Shown: one piece after another, positions 12,531-22,878 of the stretch
Numbering within the stretch: position 1 is the first letter of the stretch
Layout: the number at the start of each line of letters is the position of its first letter
Source: Cyathus striatus
Lineage: Eukaryota > Basidiomycota > Agaricomycetes > Agaricales > Nidulariaceae
NCBI GenBank assembly: GCA_025738555.1
Contig: JAOVFP010000011.1
Coordinates: forward strand, 1,240,001-1,304,000
Length of the DNA: 64,000 nt
Direction: 5' to 3'
Position numbers and translations under genes: made by a program
Notes under the pieces: generated by a model
Told to the model about the DNA's origin: nothing
The model's input: only the letters and a program-made list of their open reading frames with translations
Databases searched by the model: none

Positions 12531-13694
12531 GGAGATAGAATAGATGGTGCAAGCATCAAGGCCTCAATCATGACAAGCCAACTCACAATTGAAATTTAAT
12601 TAAGTACTAGACACTTGTAAAGTGAAGGCACTTCACAGCCTGAAAGCCACAACACTACCATCCCTATTAGCCCAGTACAAGATACTCTTAAACTGCAACA
12701 AATAGACACTTGATAGGATGACTAAGCATACAATATTTAGTAATTCCTTCCATTTATGGTAGTTGGCAAATATTGCTATGATCTGAAAAATACAACTTGC
12801 TCAGTTTTGAGAATTTTGACAAATGCTCTAGAGGATTTACTCAACTCATTGAAACAAGCATTTTTACAAGAGGAATAAGAAAATAGAGGTCTTTAGCATG
12901 AGATATTTCTCTTGTACAAAACATGTGGTGACTAAGTGAAGAGCACCATAGTAATCATATACATTGTGTGATGGATTACAGCATAATACTATACTGATGA
13001 TTGTTGCTCCCTTAGCTTTGTACTGGAATGGAATTGCATGTGTTTAAGGATAGCTACAGTTGTATTAGTTGGGGAATGAAGTTGAAAGAACATTTAAAGT
13101 AGAAATAGCTCACATGCCTATTCAACTGTGTTAAAAGTCCTTGTTCCTTTTTATCACCTTGTGACCAGTGGTAACTTCAGAGAAATCTACGATAACAAAA
13201 CTCCGGCGGGTTGCACAGTCCACTTGTCCACACCTAACATTGTAAAATGAACCTATTTATTATTAAGAATGAACAATTACCACCTCACATTCATGATAAT
13301 GGACTTGTAAGGATTTACTGGGCTCTCTATGTGTGCAACATATGGTGTTCCCTGTTAAGGTAAGGGAGTGGATGTAATATGGTGGTACATTGTTCCATTT
13401 CAACCTAATTTGGCTAGGTGGGTGTTTATGCTCTGACTAATAAAAATTGAAATATAAATTATTATTTTCAGATGTAAAAACCTGCAATTGAAGTTCAATT
13501 TATAGTTATTAGATATGGGTTTGCACTTTTGTGTAGGTGTATATCTAACCAAGGAGCTGAAAATGCTGGCTGTTGGGACTAAAATATTGATTGATGGAAA
13601 TGAGCGTGGTTGTTAGGCTTTCCATATGAAACAGCCATATTTGAATTCCCCTAATATTTATTTAAATCAAGGGTACCACTCACAAGTGACATGA

Positions 13695-14332
13695 CAGGCC
13701 ATCAGGAAATACCAATCCAGCTACCAAACTAAGCACCAAGCTTGGTAGCTGATGTCAATCATCCACCAAGCCACACAGCTCTGTATAGGTGGCATAGCAC
13801 TGCATAACAGCAGTTTATGATGTGTAGTGCAATATACTGGCACTGAACTGCTTCGTAGAACATTATAGGCTACAGATGAAAGAGTGAAGGAGGTATAGAT
13901 TCATATACATTAGACAACCAACTACATATACCTTTGTACATGATATGTGGTATAATGTAAACTATATAAGTTCCTCAAATTCATTTTTTCTAATGCCATA
14001 TATCATGTTTGTAATGATGCAGAAGTACTATTATTTGATGATTTCAATATGAACAGGCCTAATTTACATATTACATCTTTGAATCCCTTGATGATTACCT
14101 ATTCTAACTTATAATATATACTGCACTGAGTAATGTAACATGAAATGGAGAATTTTGTGACTAAAATCAACATGATTAATGTGACTATGACAAGTGGGAG
14201 GAGGAAATGAAGAGGGGGCCAGGTGGGCATGCGGCAGTGTGCTTGGCTGCACATGCACTTTCCAGTTGATGTTTCAGCCAATCACTTACATATTACTCAC
14301 GTGATACAATGAATCTCCACTCCAGGTTTGCT
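13695..14332 (-). repeat. Right arm of long inverted repeat
   Basis: Reverse complement of the left arm; the inner end is near CATCAGGAAATACCAATCC and the outer end near CTCCACTCCAGGTT. Confidence 0.75.
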
Positions 14333-14389
14333 TGAAGATTTTTTCATGCATGTTCCTTTCAAGTTCCTTACTCTCTTACCTCCCACCAA

Positions 14390-14735
14390 CAGTGGTGAAA
14401 TCTGCTTGTGCTCGTGGGCTGGGGGTCACTTGGGTTTATGGTGTGTCTGTTGTGTTGTTGTGCTCAGTTGTGACTAATGTTTTTTGCCTAGTGTAGTTGT
14501 GTGGTCTTAGGATATGTGTCTTGCATGCTTGGAGGGTGTCAGTGTTGTGTTGGCTGGAGGTTGCTTGGGGGTTTGTGGTCTCAGGATGTGTGTCTTGTAT
14601 GCTTGGAGTGTGTTGGTAATATGTGGGCTGGGGGTTTGTGGTGAGTACCTTGTGCTGTTGTGCTTGATTGTGTGACTAATATTTGCTACCTGGTATAGTT
14701 GTAGAATGTTCCGGAGATGGATATCTCACATGATT
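14390..14735. repeat. GT-rich repeat, inverted copy at 165-460
   Basis: Two or more degenerate units containing TGGTCT(T/C)AGGATGTGTGTCTTG and GGCTGGGGGT. The 3' edge reads TTGCTACCTGGTATAG followed by GAATGTTCCGGAG, which matches 165-200 in reverse. Confidence 0.5.
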
Positions 14736-17700
14736 TGATGAGACCACACTGTGATTTTTGCAGTACGTAGGGAGCAGAAGGATCTGAGGGCTGTCTGGGA
14801 TTGAAGGTTAGGTATTGAGTGCATGATAGCATAAGTCATGTATTAAGTTGGGAGCTCAGGAGTGTCATTTTGTCATTTTGTTGTAGGCATTACTAGTTTG
14901 TCATAGCCTAATATATTATATATGCTTTTATTCTATGTATATTTGTGATAATTGGTTCAATCAAAGCAAAAGAAGTGGATGCATATGGGGAATAGTAATT
15001 GTTGTAATGGTCTTTTAAGTATAAAGCCTATATACACTATGTAGTTCAGATAAATTGGTTGCTTTCATTGCGTATATTGCATTCACTTACTGCTACAGCA
15101 TACTACACAGTGATCACATGATGCTACATCGAGCTATCACAGGCTACCACAAGTGAAGTGTGAGCTATACAGTGCGATCAAACAGGGACTTTCCCATGGC
15201 AGTTATAGCTGCTATATAGACTACGTACTACTATATTCCATTGTCTTTTTTTCCTGATGGCATTGAAATTGAGACAGGTGTGAATGATAGTCGATGATAT
15301 TCGATATGAGAGAATCACCAGAAGTCTATTTCAAGAGAAAGAGGGCAGGATTAATTAAATGGTAGGCTGAACAATTCAAAAATGTGGAATAAAAAAGATC
15401 ATGAATGCAGAAGGTTATGAATCCAATATAAATCCTAAGCTTTCAGTAATGTACAGTGTTAACACTCTCAGACATTTGACAAGAGCACTAGCAACGACTA
15501 TCTAATATGAGATGCCACACATTTGTAGTTTGAAAGTAATAAATAGCTTGTGATTGGTGAATATATATATGCCTACATCTCAATTAAGGTCAAGTGAGTA
15601 AGTAACCTACTTACTACTCTCAGCTCCCCTCGCTCTGCAAACAAAACACAACCAGGTCCACCAGACAAGAGAGCACCAGAAGTCTATGAAGAGAATCACC
15701 AAGAAAGTACTAGGACAGCTAGCACTTGCAGTAATTCATGTGGACTCAATAATTCATAGTTCACATTTTCTGTCTGTATTCGGACCAGACCCATTGCCAG
15801 AAAGTTATCACTTCTCTCTCGCATTAGATGTCTTCTGGTCCTATTTTGTCAATAAATACATAGATCACCATTCACATAGTTTATTACACAATAAATAAAT
15901 AAAAATAATTTTAATAATATTGTTATTGTGTCACACTCTTGCTAGCCGATGGAAATCAAAGTTGCAAAGTTCAAAAGTTGATTGACAACTTGCTGATGCT
16001 ACTAAGGAAGAAAACATACCAATCTCGAATCATCCCACATAACAAAGGTGTGAAAGCACCATAATTGTACTTCCAACTCTTAGAAGAGTGTTTTTCACCA
16101 GCCCCACTACTAAAAACTGAATAATCGCAATTCAAACTGATATGAGGAGAGATACATTGTGCCCTTGCAAACCAATGGACCAGGAAAGTGTAGTACCACG
16201 ATAAGCAGGGCATTTATGGCTGACCATTCTGTTGAAGTGCTAGATAAGTTGTTCAGGGGAGGAAGTGGTGGATCAGATCAAGACTGGGAAGCCAGTTTGA
16301 AGTGATGGACATTGAGGGTGGAGGGCGAGGGGGAGAAAGGTGACTGGGGGGGGCTGTTAGTTACCTGGAGGAATAGTAGAGGACAGGGGGAAGTACTGAT
16401 ACAACTAACTTTTAGTAGTACTTTATTATGTCAGTAGTAGCACCACCAACATAAAATAGGTATTTACGTTAGTTATATTTAGTACGAAGGGTATCTGGTT
16501 AGCAATAATGAAATAGAACGATTTTAAAGACTATAGCTTGATTTCTGAGACTGGGTTTTACACTTCAATTGCAGTACTAGTTCAAAAACTCGGATAACCA
16601 ATATTCAATTCAATTCAATAGTACTTGGTACTTCAGATTCTAATCAAAACTTCGGATGCTGATTTCAGAATGTTACTCTACTTTGAGAACAGAAGACAGC
16701 TCGTGCAGTACTTGGATTTGTCTACAGTAAAACTACCTACTTATATATTGTAAAGAAGCCTAGGTATGCTGTACGATGTTGTATAAATTGAGTATGTAAA
16801 TATCGTGCTTTCCATAAGATTTACTAAGTGTCCTCAATACCAGAATATCCTTCCATATGATAAATCATGCGGGTGCACCTCATTTCAGAGACACTGCAAA
16901 TGCTGTGGTGTTGGTACTATTGCAGTACATGTGCTAGGCCATGTGTGCATGTCAGTACGTGCTTGGTTGCAAGGAATTTCGGAGTTAACAGCTTGTTCTG
17001 ATGTGCATCAATAGTGCGTGATGGCATTGGTATGGTTCTTGGCGCCGTCGTCCATGTGGTTTTGCACATGTAAACTGTGCAACCACTTGGTTTCACATAT
17101 GGTGGGTATGAGATTCATTCTGGTAAGGCAATGAGCCACAGATTCGAGTGATACCAGCCCATGTACCCAGATTGGGATTTTTCTAGGAGTTGTTACATAC
17201 ACCAGCACGTGCTGCGTCAGACTTGGTGATGGAACACCATTTGAGGTGTACAGGAGAGGTACAACAGCCTTGTCATAGAATAATAATAATAAAAGTAATA
17301 GTAGTAGCACTATAGCCACTGTGAAATGAGTGTAATATATTAAATAAATGCAAGAAACTGCAAGCCCATATAATCTGGTGTAAGGAGACTACTTGTCTGA
17401 AGGTGTACAATGAAGTACAGAGAGTGACAGTGTTCAATCTGTCACTGGTGTTCTAAATGAGTTGTTGAGTTTTTTGTGAGGTGTTGAAGTAAGGTACAAG
17501 TCTTATAGGGTTATTAAGACTTGTATAGGATTTTAAGGGAAGTAGTGAAGGTGTTTTTGAATTGTTTTGGGTGGAAAATGCGAAGTTAGCTAAAGATCTT
17601 GCCTGTGCAAGAGCTTTAACTAGTAATGAAGCTGAGCAGTACTGAGTATTAAGTAGATAAGAACCGGAGTACACTAAGTTTCTACAGCTAAAAGCTTAGT

Positions 17701-17975
17701 GTGAATAACAGATCAATGGTGTGTGTAAATCAGACTGGAATTTTCTGAGGGATGTAGCTACATGAGAGGGGTTTATATACTTTTTAGAACTACCTAGGTA
17801 GAAGGATGTACCATAATTAATAATACACTAAGTAATGGTGATTTGTAGAAAGGGAACAAAGATAAAGGTGAAGGAATAAAGAAAAGAGGAGGGGAATATG
17901 TATAAGAGGCGCACGGCAGCATCAGAAAAGGTAATATTGATGCGAGCGCTTTGCCGTGCGTTTTGATTGGTCAGC
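14736..17975. other. Long stretch without a recognised gene
   Basis: Only short ORFs occur. One of 70 codons (15686-15898) follows a TATATATA tract by about 120 nt but has no family features, so I do not call it a gene. I see no tRNA or rRNA and no terminal repeats I could close. CpG is somewhat more frequent here than to the left. Confidence 0.35.
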
Positions 17976-19089
17976 CCCAGTCAAAAGTCGGTCTAGCGAT
18001 TTCGAGCGGTGTCGAGCGAGAAATATTGTATAGATTTTTGTCGAGCGGCATCTAGCAAAATACCCCCAAAATACCTCTAATGCTACTAAAAATGTCTTGG
18101 CATCTTCTCGAACACAAATTACGATATGTCCTTCAAAATTTCATGATGCAAAATCTAGGCATATCGAGGGATATCTAATATGAACGCAATTGCGGAAGCG
18201 ACATCAAAATATTTGCTTAAGTCGTTCGTTTCCTTTCTTTATTATAATCCTGGCACTTTCCCGTGGCATGTAGGACCCTCCTTTCTTTTTCCCCTCTTGC
18301 GCTTCACGTTATTCTTGGAAATTTCGTATGTCCTTCACTCCACCCTTCTCCTACTAATTCCTCTTCAAGTTTTGCATGCAACATTTCCTGTAAAAGCATT
18401 TAGATTTAGAAGTCATGAGCCCACTACAATTTCGAAGGTATGTTCCTTAGTTTTACAGTGATGCTATAAAAATCAATCTGATTGTGTCTTCTCGCGCACA
18501 GGGTTTCCTGTCAACATACATCCGCTACTTCCCTACAACTTCAAACTTCCCAGTTACCCTTGCCAACACTTCGATTTTCTATCATTTCACTGAGCTGGAG
18601 TTAGTCTCGATGTTTCTGGAGTAGGATTACTGCTTGGAGTGGTGCATATTTGTGTACATATAGTATGTATAATTTCATCTGAATATTTGAACCATTGCTG
18701 ATGGTATTATCGTAAATTCAGCGGTGCTGTACTGCAAGCTTTGTTAGTGTTACATTTGTGTAATTTGTGTAGATAGTATTATATTTTATTAGATACATTT
18801 CCAATATACATTTTTTGTTTTAAAACGGCTAGAATGTAAAAAACCTGGCAAGATGTACCTAGAATGACACTACCAAATGCTACGTTGTCGCTAGATACGA
18901 CTATACTTACCAGGTAAATAAATGCTTGGAAAGTGGGAGTTGCTCTTGGCGTTAGTTTAGAATAGATGTGCTTAGATGACGCTCGAAAAAAATCGATGTA
19001 TTCTATTTTTTATGGCGAGGTATAGTGTCATCTAGCGGTTGGATCTCAATTGATACCACTAGTTCTCCCTAGACCGACTTTTGACTGGG
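17976..19089. mobile_element. Non-autonomous TIR element, 1.1 kb
   Basis: Ends CCCAGTCAAAAGTCGGTCTA and its reverse complement at 19069-19089 form a perfect 21-bp inverted pair. Weaker inverted similarity (CGAGCG, TCTAGC words) continues inward. GGTCAGC occurs directly outside both ends (17969-17975 and 19090-19096), a 7-bp apparent target duplication. No transposase is inside; the open frame at 18180-18461 has no known features. CpG sites are preserved, unlike most repeats in the window, so it may be younger or unmethylated. Confidence 0.75.
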
Positions 19090-19439
19090 GGTCAGCGCTA
19101 AGTCACGTGCTTTTCGCTTTGGGAAGGTGCGGTGTTAACTTTGGTGCGTCGGTTTTTTTTTGGGTATTGCTCAGCGCATTAACTTTAGCGCTTGCTGAGT
19201 AATACTTGATCGATTAGTAATGATGCGGACTTCATCAGAATTTTGTAATGATCTTCGGAATAATCGAGGTGTGGAATATTGATAGTGTCCCGAGATCAGG
19301 GTATGGTAAATAGAGTAATTTATAATTGGTTAGGGTGAGTACAGGAACTAATGGACTATGTATATTAGGTGTTTTTGTACATAGGCCAGTAGGGTTCCCT
19401 ACACTGGTTTCAATACCCTTGTTTTGTATCAATAAGATA

Positions 19440-19570
19440 CTTTGGCTGGCAGCACGGGCCTCAACCCCAGCCCTTGTACTCGTCCCTTAGTAAGGTATTT
19501 TGTTTTTTTAAAATACTATAGCTGGCAGTCCGGGACTCACTCCAGCTCTTGTACTCGTGGGTTGGTTCCT
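19440..19570. repeat. Dispersed paired repeat, copy 1
   Basis: Two GCTGGCAG(N)CNGG(G/C)CTCA(N)-type blocks about 75 nt apart, each followed by CCAGC(C/T)CTTGTACTCG. The same paired arrangement occurs at 28805-28930, and a single inverted block at 24228-24280. On the other strand each block reads GGTTGAGTCCC, close to a Pol III B box, so a SINE-like origin is possible but unproven. Confidence 0.6.
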
Positions 19571-19799
19571 TACACAAATTTGAATATATAATATAAAAGA
19601 CTGAACGAATGAATTAATAATCGAAAAATAACTATATTTTAAAAGCCGGCGTATCAGTACCTATCGATGCGACTTGTACAACCATAGGAATCGCTTTAAC
19701 GAACCATTTCCTCTCTCCCAAACCACAGTACACAACCATACACCTCCATATTTATTCACTAGATCAACCATGCCAATGTCAATCAGAATAATAACTCAC

Positions 19800-20480
19800 C
19801 AAAAGCAACCGTCCAAGTGAACATAAAGCACACATTCCCCACTGTCCCAGGTGCAACCACCAGGTCTGGCCCACTCCGAATACATAACACAATATTCAAC
19901 GTCGTCGTGGTCTTCTGCAAAATGCAAACAACTATCATGGTGCTAAGCACGAACATGAATAACATGTATTACAGTAATACTCTCACATGACATTATAGTA
20001 GGTCTATTTCTTCAGCATTAGTTAAATGTAGGTCACCTACAGGATTTTTCTTGCGCCATACAAGATGCCCGTGAAGATGGTCCCGTAGATCCATAGTTGT
20101 GTCGTGACTGAAGGAGTAGGAAAATCTAATTTCTGAGTAGTCAATATAAAATGATGCATAGGAAGGTGGTGAAAAACCAGTTGAGCAAGAATTACAAGGG
20201 TGGTGGAGAAAGCATGGGAAGGAGTGCGGGGTGCACAACTCGACAGCATTGAAGCCAGTGGTATGATAGTTCAGTATGGGTCCAAGTTGAGTGGTTTGAT
20301 TAAGTGAAAATGTAAACAGCTGTGTAAGGTATTGTAGCATACCGTTCATCACAAATAATAAAACCTGTCTCCAAATCCAATCTTTCCCCAAGCCAAACTT
20401 CAATGTCAACCTCCAATGAATGATCTCCTGAGAACCCTTTGCAGCACGATCTTCAAGCTTAAGGAACGCACAATCTTTGG
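19800..20480 (-). CDS. Unidentified multi-exon coding-like region
   Basis: In a CpG-retaining island the minus strand shows plausible exons. One around 20480-20350 carries IHWRLTLKFGLGKDWIWRQ. One around 20250-20040 has hydrophobic segments suitable for membrane spans. One at 19914-19800 has a clear TTTTGCAG acceptor and GTGAGT donor and encodes NIVLCIRSGPDLVVAPGTVG plus a hydrophobic run. This looks like a small membrane protein gene or its remnant, but the exons are not joined with certainty and I do not recognise the family. Neither end is fixed. Confidence 0.25.
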
Positions 20481-20816
20481 TAAGTCTTCCGATGGAAATT
20501 GAGACAATGTAGCCAGGTTTGAGGCGGTTGTAATAGGAATATGAGAGCGATGAGAGGCGAGTTCATGGTACTTACCAGAATTACCACTGTCAGGAACTAG
20601 TGATCACAAGCGTCACGAATTCAGAAACGACTCCAGCCAATCAGGATGAGATCTTATCCAAGATCCTCAAATTACCATATCCGGTGACCCAAACGTCCCT
20701 AATAGTAATACCCAACTACCTTAAAAGGTAGTGGGAATATTTACTTCTCATTCTATATCTTTATTTATGTAATCATTCCTACCCATTATATGTAAAAACT
20801 TCACGCCTGCACACCT

Positions 20817-21022
20817 CAGTCCGTTATACTCTGACTGAGGTGAGCAAGTACTTTACCACTACTTATTAGCTACATACTGATGTAACCTTAGCGCTTACCT
20901 GCGCCTATCTAGGTTAGTTAATATATCAGTCCTTTATACTCTGACTGAGGTGAGCAAGTACTTTACCACTACTTATTAGCTACATACTGATGTAACCTTA
21001 GCGCTTACCTGCGCCTATCTAG
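20817..21022. repeat. Direct duplication, 96-bp unit, 110-bp period
   Basis: 20817-20912 and 20927-21022 are nearly identical (CAGTCC(G/T)TTATACTCTG at the start, GCGCCTATCTAG at the end), separated by 14 bp. It lies about 320 bp upstream of the intact gene at 21344, within its possible promoter region. Confidence 0.9.
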
Positions 21023-21343
21023 ACTTCGGTTCTTTACAATTTATTGATTGCGCTAGTCTAAGACTCAAATTGTGATCAATCACCCTCCCGGTGGTGAAAC
21101 ATCGCGCACCTCCGCTAGTCACCGATAGCGATCAATCAAGATGATAGCCACTGGTGCTTTGTTATCATGGTTCATCGATATTCATCTGTCAAACGGGAAT
21201 AGCTGGATACCGACATGATCGTAACTATATGTGTTCTAAGCAAGTCTTTACAGCTTCAGTTTCATTCTCATATAATACATGGTGCTATTATGAATTAAAA
21301 GTGGACGTTCAATGAATCGAAGGCCTTATTATCTTTCCCAACG

Positions 21344-22449
21344 ATGTTAGCTTTACTTCTGACTCGCTCTTTCATGGCTGTTCTTTCCCTTCTTTCGAGC
21401 GCAACAATAGCAGTCGTCGTCAATATAACTGTGGATGACGGAGGTCCAGACCCATTAACTGGAAAATATATTACCTACCTTCCAACGAATTCATGGGGTG
21501 GGCCAACGTGTGATACCTGCTCTGCACAAGTTTCCAGAGAAGAGTTGCATAATGGAACATGGCACGACAGCACAGTAAGCTCCGGATTTCTCTAGCCATT
21601 TCGTTTACTTCGCAGAGCTGATTCGTATACAAGTACCGCCCCTCTTGGTCTACTAGTGATCATTCTGCCCAGGGGCCTTACGATGCCACGTTTTTTTTTA
21701 ATGGCACGTGTCATCCAGATATCAAAAGCTGTTGTAAACCTAACTTCATATACAGGAAGTGAAATATATATATATTGTGCCGTCGCTACATCACACACTA
21801 ATGTCAATTACAACAGTAACATGACTTTCTATATCGATAGTGAATTCGTTGGTAATTTCGAATACACGCCAAGGATTGGATCCGATCAGGCTTCAAGTTA
21901 CCAATACAACGTTTTGGTTTACTCCAATACATCTATTATACCTGGAGGACACACATTCATGCTGCAAAATGGACAGGAAGGAGGCGTCGGAAATATATCA
22001 CTAACTCTCTTCGACTACCTGGTTTACTCGTAAGCTTTACATCTATTCATATTATCATATTATAATCCTTTGCTAAAATATATAGTTACGAGGATGGCGT
22101 GGAACCAGCAATCAGTACATCTACTCCCACTATCTCGTCATCTACTCCCACTATCTCGTCATCTGCTCCCACTATCTCGTCATCTACTCCCACTATCTCG
22201 TCATCGAGTCCAATAGTCGCCGCATCTTTAAGCTCTAGTGCTGGCGCAGGAAAAGTAAACAGAATATCAATAGGCATTATTGTAGGAAGTATATGCGGCT
22301 TTCTCTCAATTGCCGTGGTAGCTTTCCTGATCTATAAGCGGCGGAAAAAAGCAACCATCGTGCCATTTTTAAGTCCTCGGCAGGGTAATATTGATGTGGT
22401 TCATAATCCCATGCAAATGCCACCACTAGCGAAATCCTCGAGGAGTTGA
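21344..22449 (+). CDS. Secreted-then-anchored single-pass membrane protein, intact, four exons
   Basis: Exons 21344-21574, 21634-21707, 21760-22029 and 22086-22449 give 312 residues. The introns are GTAAGC...ACAAG, GTGTCA...GAAG and GTAAGC...ATAG; the second acceptor could be 4 nt earlier, but then a stop follows. An N-terminal signal peptide precedes VNITVDDGGPDPLTG, then a Cys pair CDTC, GTWHDST, a beta-sandwich-like region with FFFNGT, IYIYCAVA and FDYLVYS, and a Ser/Thr stalk of four 8-residue repeats (22110-22204). After the stalk come one transmembrane helix (IGIIVGSICGFLSIAVVAFL) and a basic stop-transfer YKRRKK with a short cytoplasmic tail. This matches a widespread basidiomycete family of extracellular-domain plus single-helix proteins of unknown function. 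Intact reading frame and normal CpG set it apart from its surroundings. Confidence 0.85.
22110..22204 (+). repeat. Coding minisatellite in the Ser/Thr stalk
   Basis: Four copies of a 24-bp unit around CTCCCACTATCTCGTCATCT encode (S/A)TPTISSS-type repeats between the extracellular domain and the membrane helix. Copy number could vary between strains. Confidence 0.85.
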
Positions 22450-22521
22450 ATGATACACTAAGGAGGCAGTTAGCCGAGGACTTGGTAGTGGTAGGAGCAC
22501 CACAGCCTATTTACTACTGGA

Positions 22522-22878
22522 ATGATTAAAATGACACAGAAGTGGAATAGTGTTGTTACATTATTATCACTCTTTGTAATAATGAAAAGTACCACTCACT
22601 TTGCTGTATCGCTTGAACTTGCAATACCCTGTGGCAGAGTTGATGCGGGGCGTGTTTCAATAAAACCAAAGATCCAGTGCCCATTTGAGTGCCCAACGTC
22701 TAGCTCCTATTGTAATGCAACCATATCTTCCCCAAAGAAGACAACAACGAAACTATGTGATCGATATGGCCAGTTCCGACAGCAGTATCATATGCCAATC
22801 TACCAATTCTTGCGTAGTATATGTATTATATCATATCATATAGCTGAATGTGAGCGATCTACGCTCTTGATAAGATGA
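22522..22878 (+). CDS. Possible small secreted Cys-containing protein
   Basis: An ORF of up to 118 codons starts with a hydrophobic stretch (SVVTLLSLFVIM) that could be a signal peptide. A segment with six cysteines between residues about 37 and 76 follows (including CPFECP and a C-N-A-T site). It begins 73 bp after the intact membrane-protein gene on the same strand. The last third looks non-coding and a splice donor-like GTATATG lies inside it. No family is recognised, and it may be chance. Confidence 0.2.
   Translation: MIKMTQKWNSVVTLLSLFVIMKSTTHFAVSLELAIPCGRVDAGRVSIKPKIQCPFECPTSSSYCNATISSPKKTTTKLCDRYGQFRQQYHMPIYQFLRSICIISYHIAECERSTLLIR

Larger units (their letters stand above)
10996..14332. 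mobile_element. DNA transposon remnant with long inverted arms
   Basis: Arms of about 640 bp (10996-11640 and 13695-14332) are reverse complements of one another with many transitions. The outer ends both read AACC(C/T)GGAGTGGAGAT. A further inverted pair (about 11760-11800 with 12912-12960) suggests the arms once reached deeper. Inside lies a DDE-transposase tail (11945-12500). I could not find a convincing target-site duplication, so the exact ends and superfamily are uncertain. Tc1/mariner-like or a related DDE_3-type element is the best guess from the internal fragment. Confidence 0.6.

Noticed and set aside
15686..15898. Small gene of 70 codons
   Set aside because: No domain, no introns, no neighbour link; a TATA-like tract upstream is not enough.
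19440..19570. tRNA gene
   Set aside because: A B-box-like word is present but no acceptor, D-arm or anticodon arm can be folded around it, and the block recurs in pairs.
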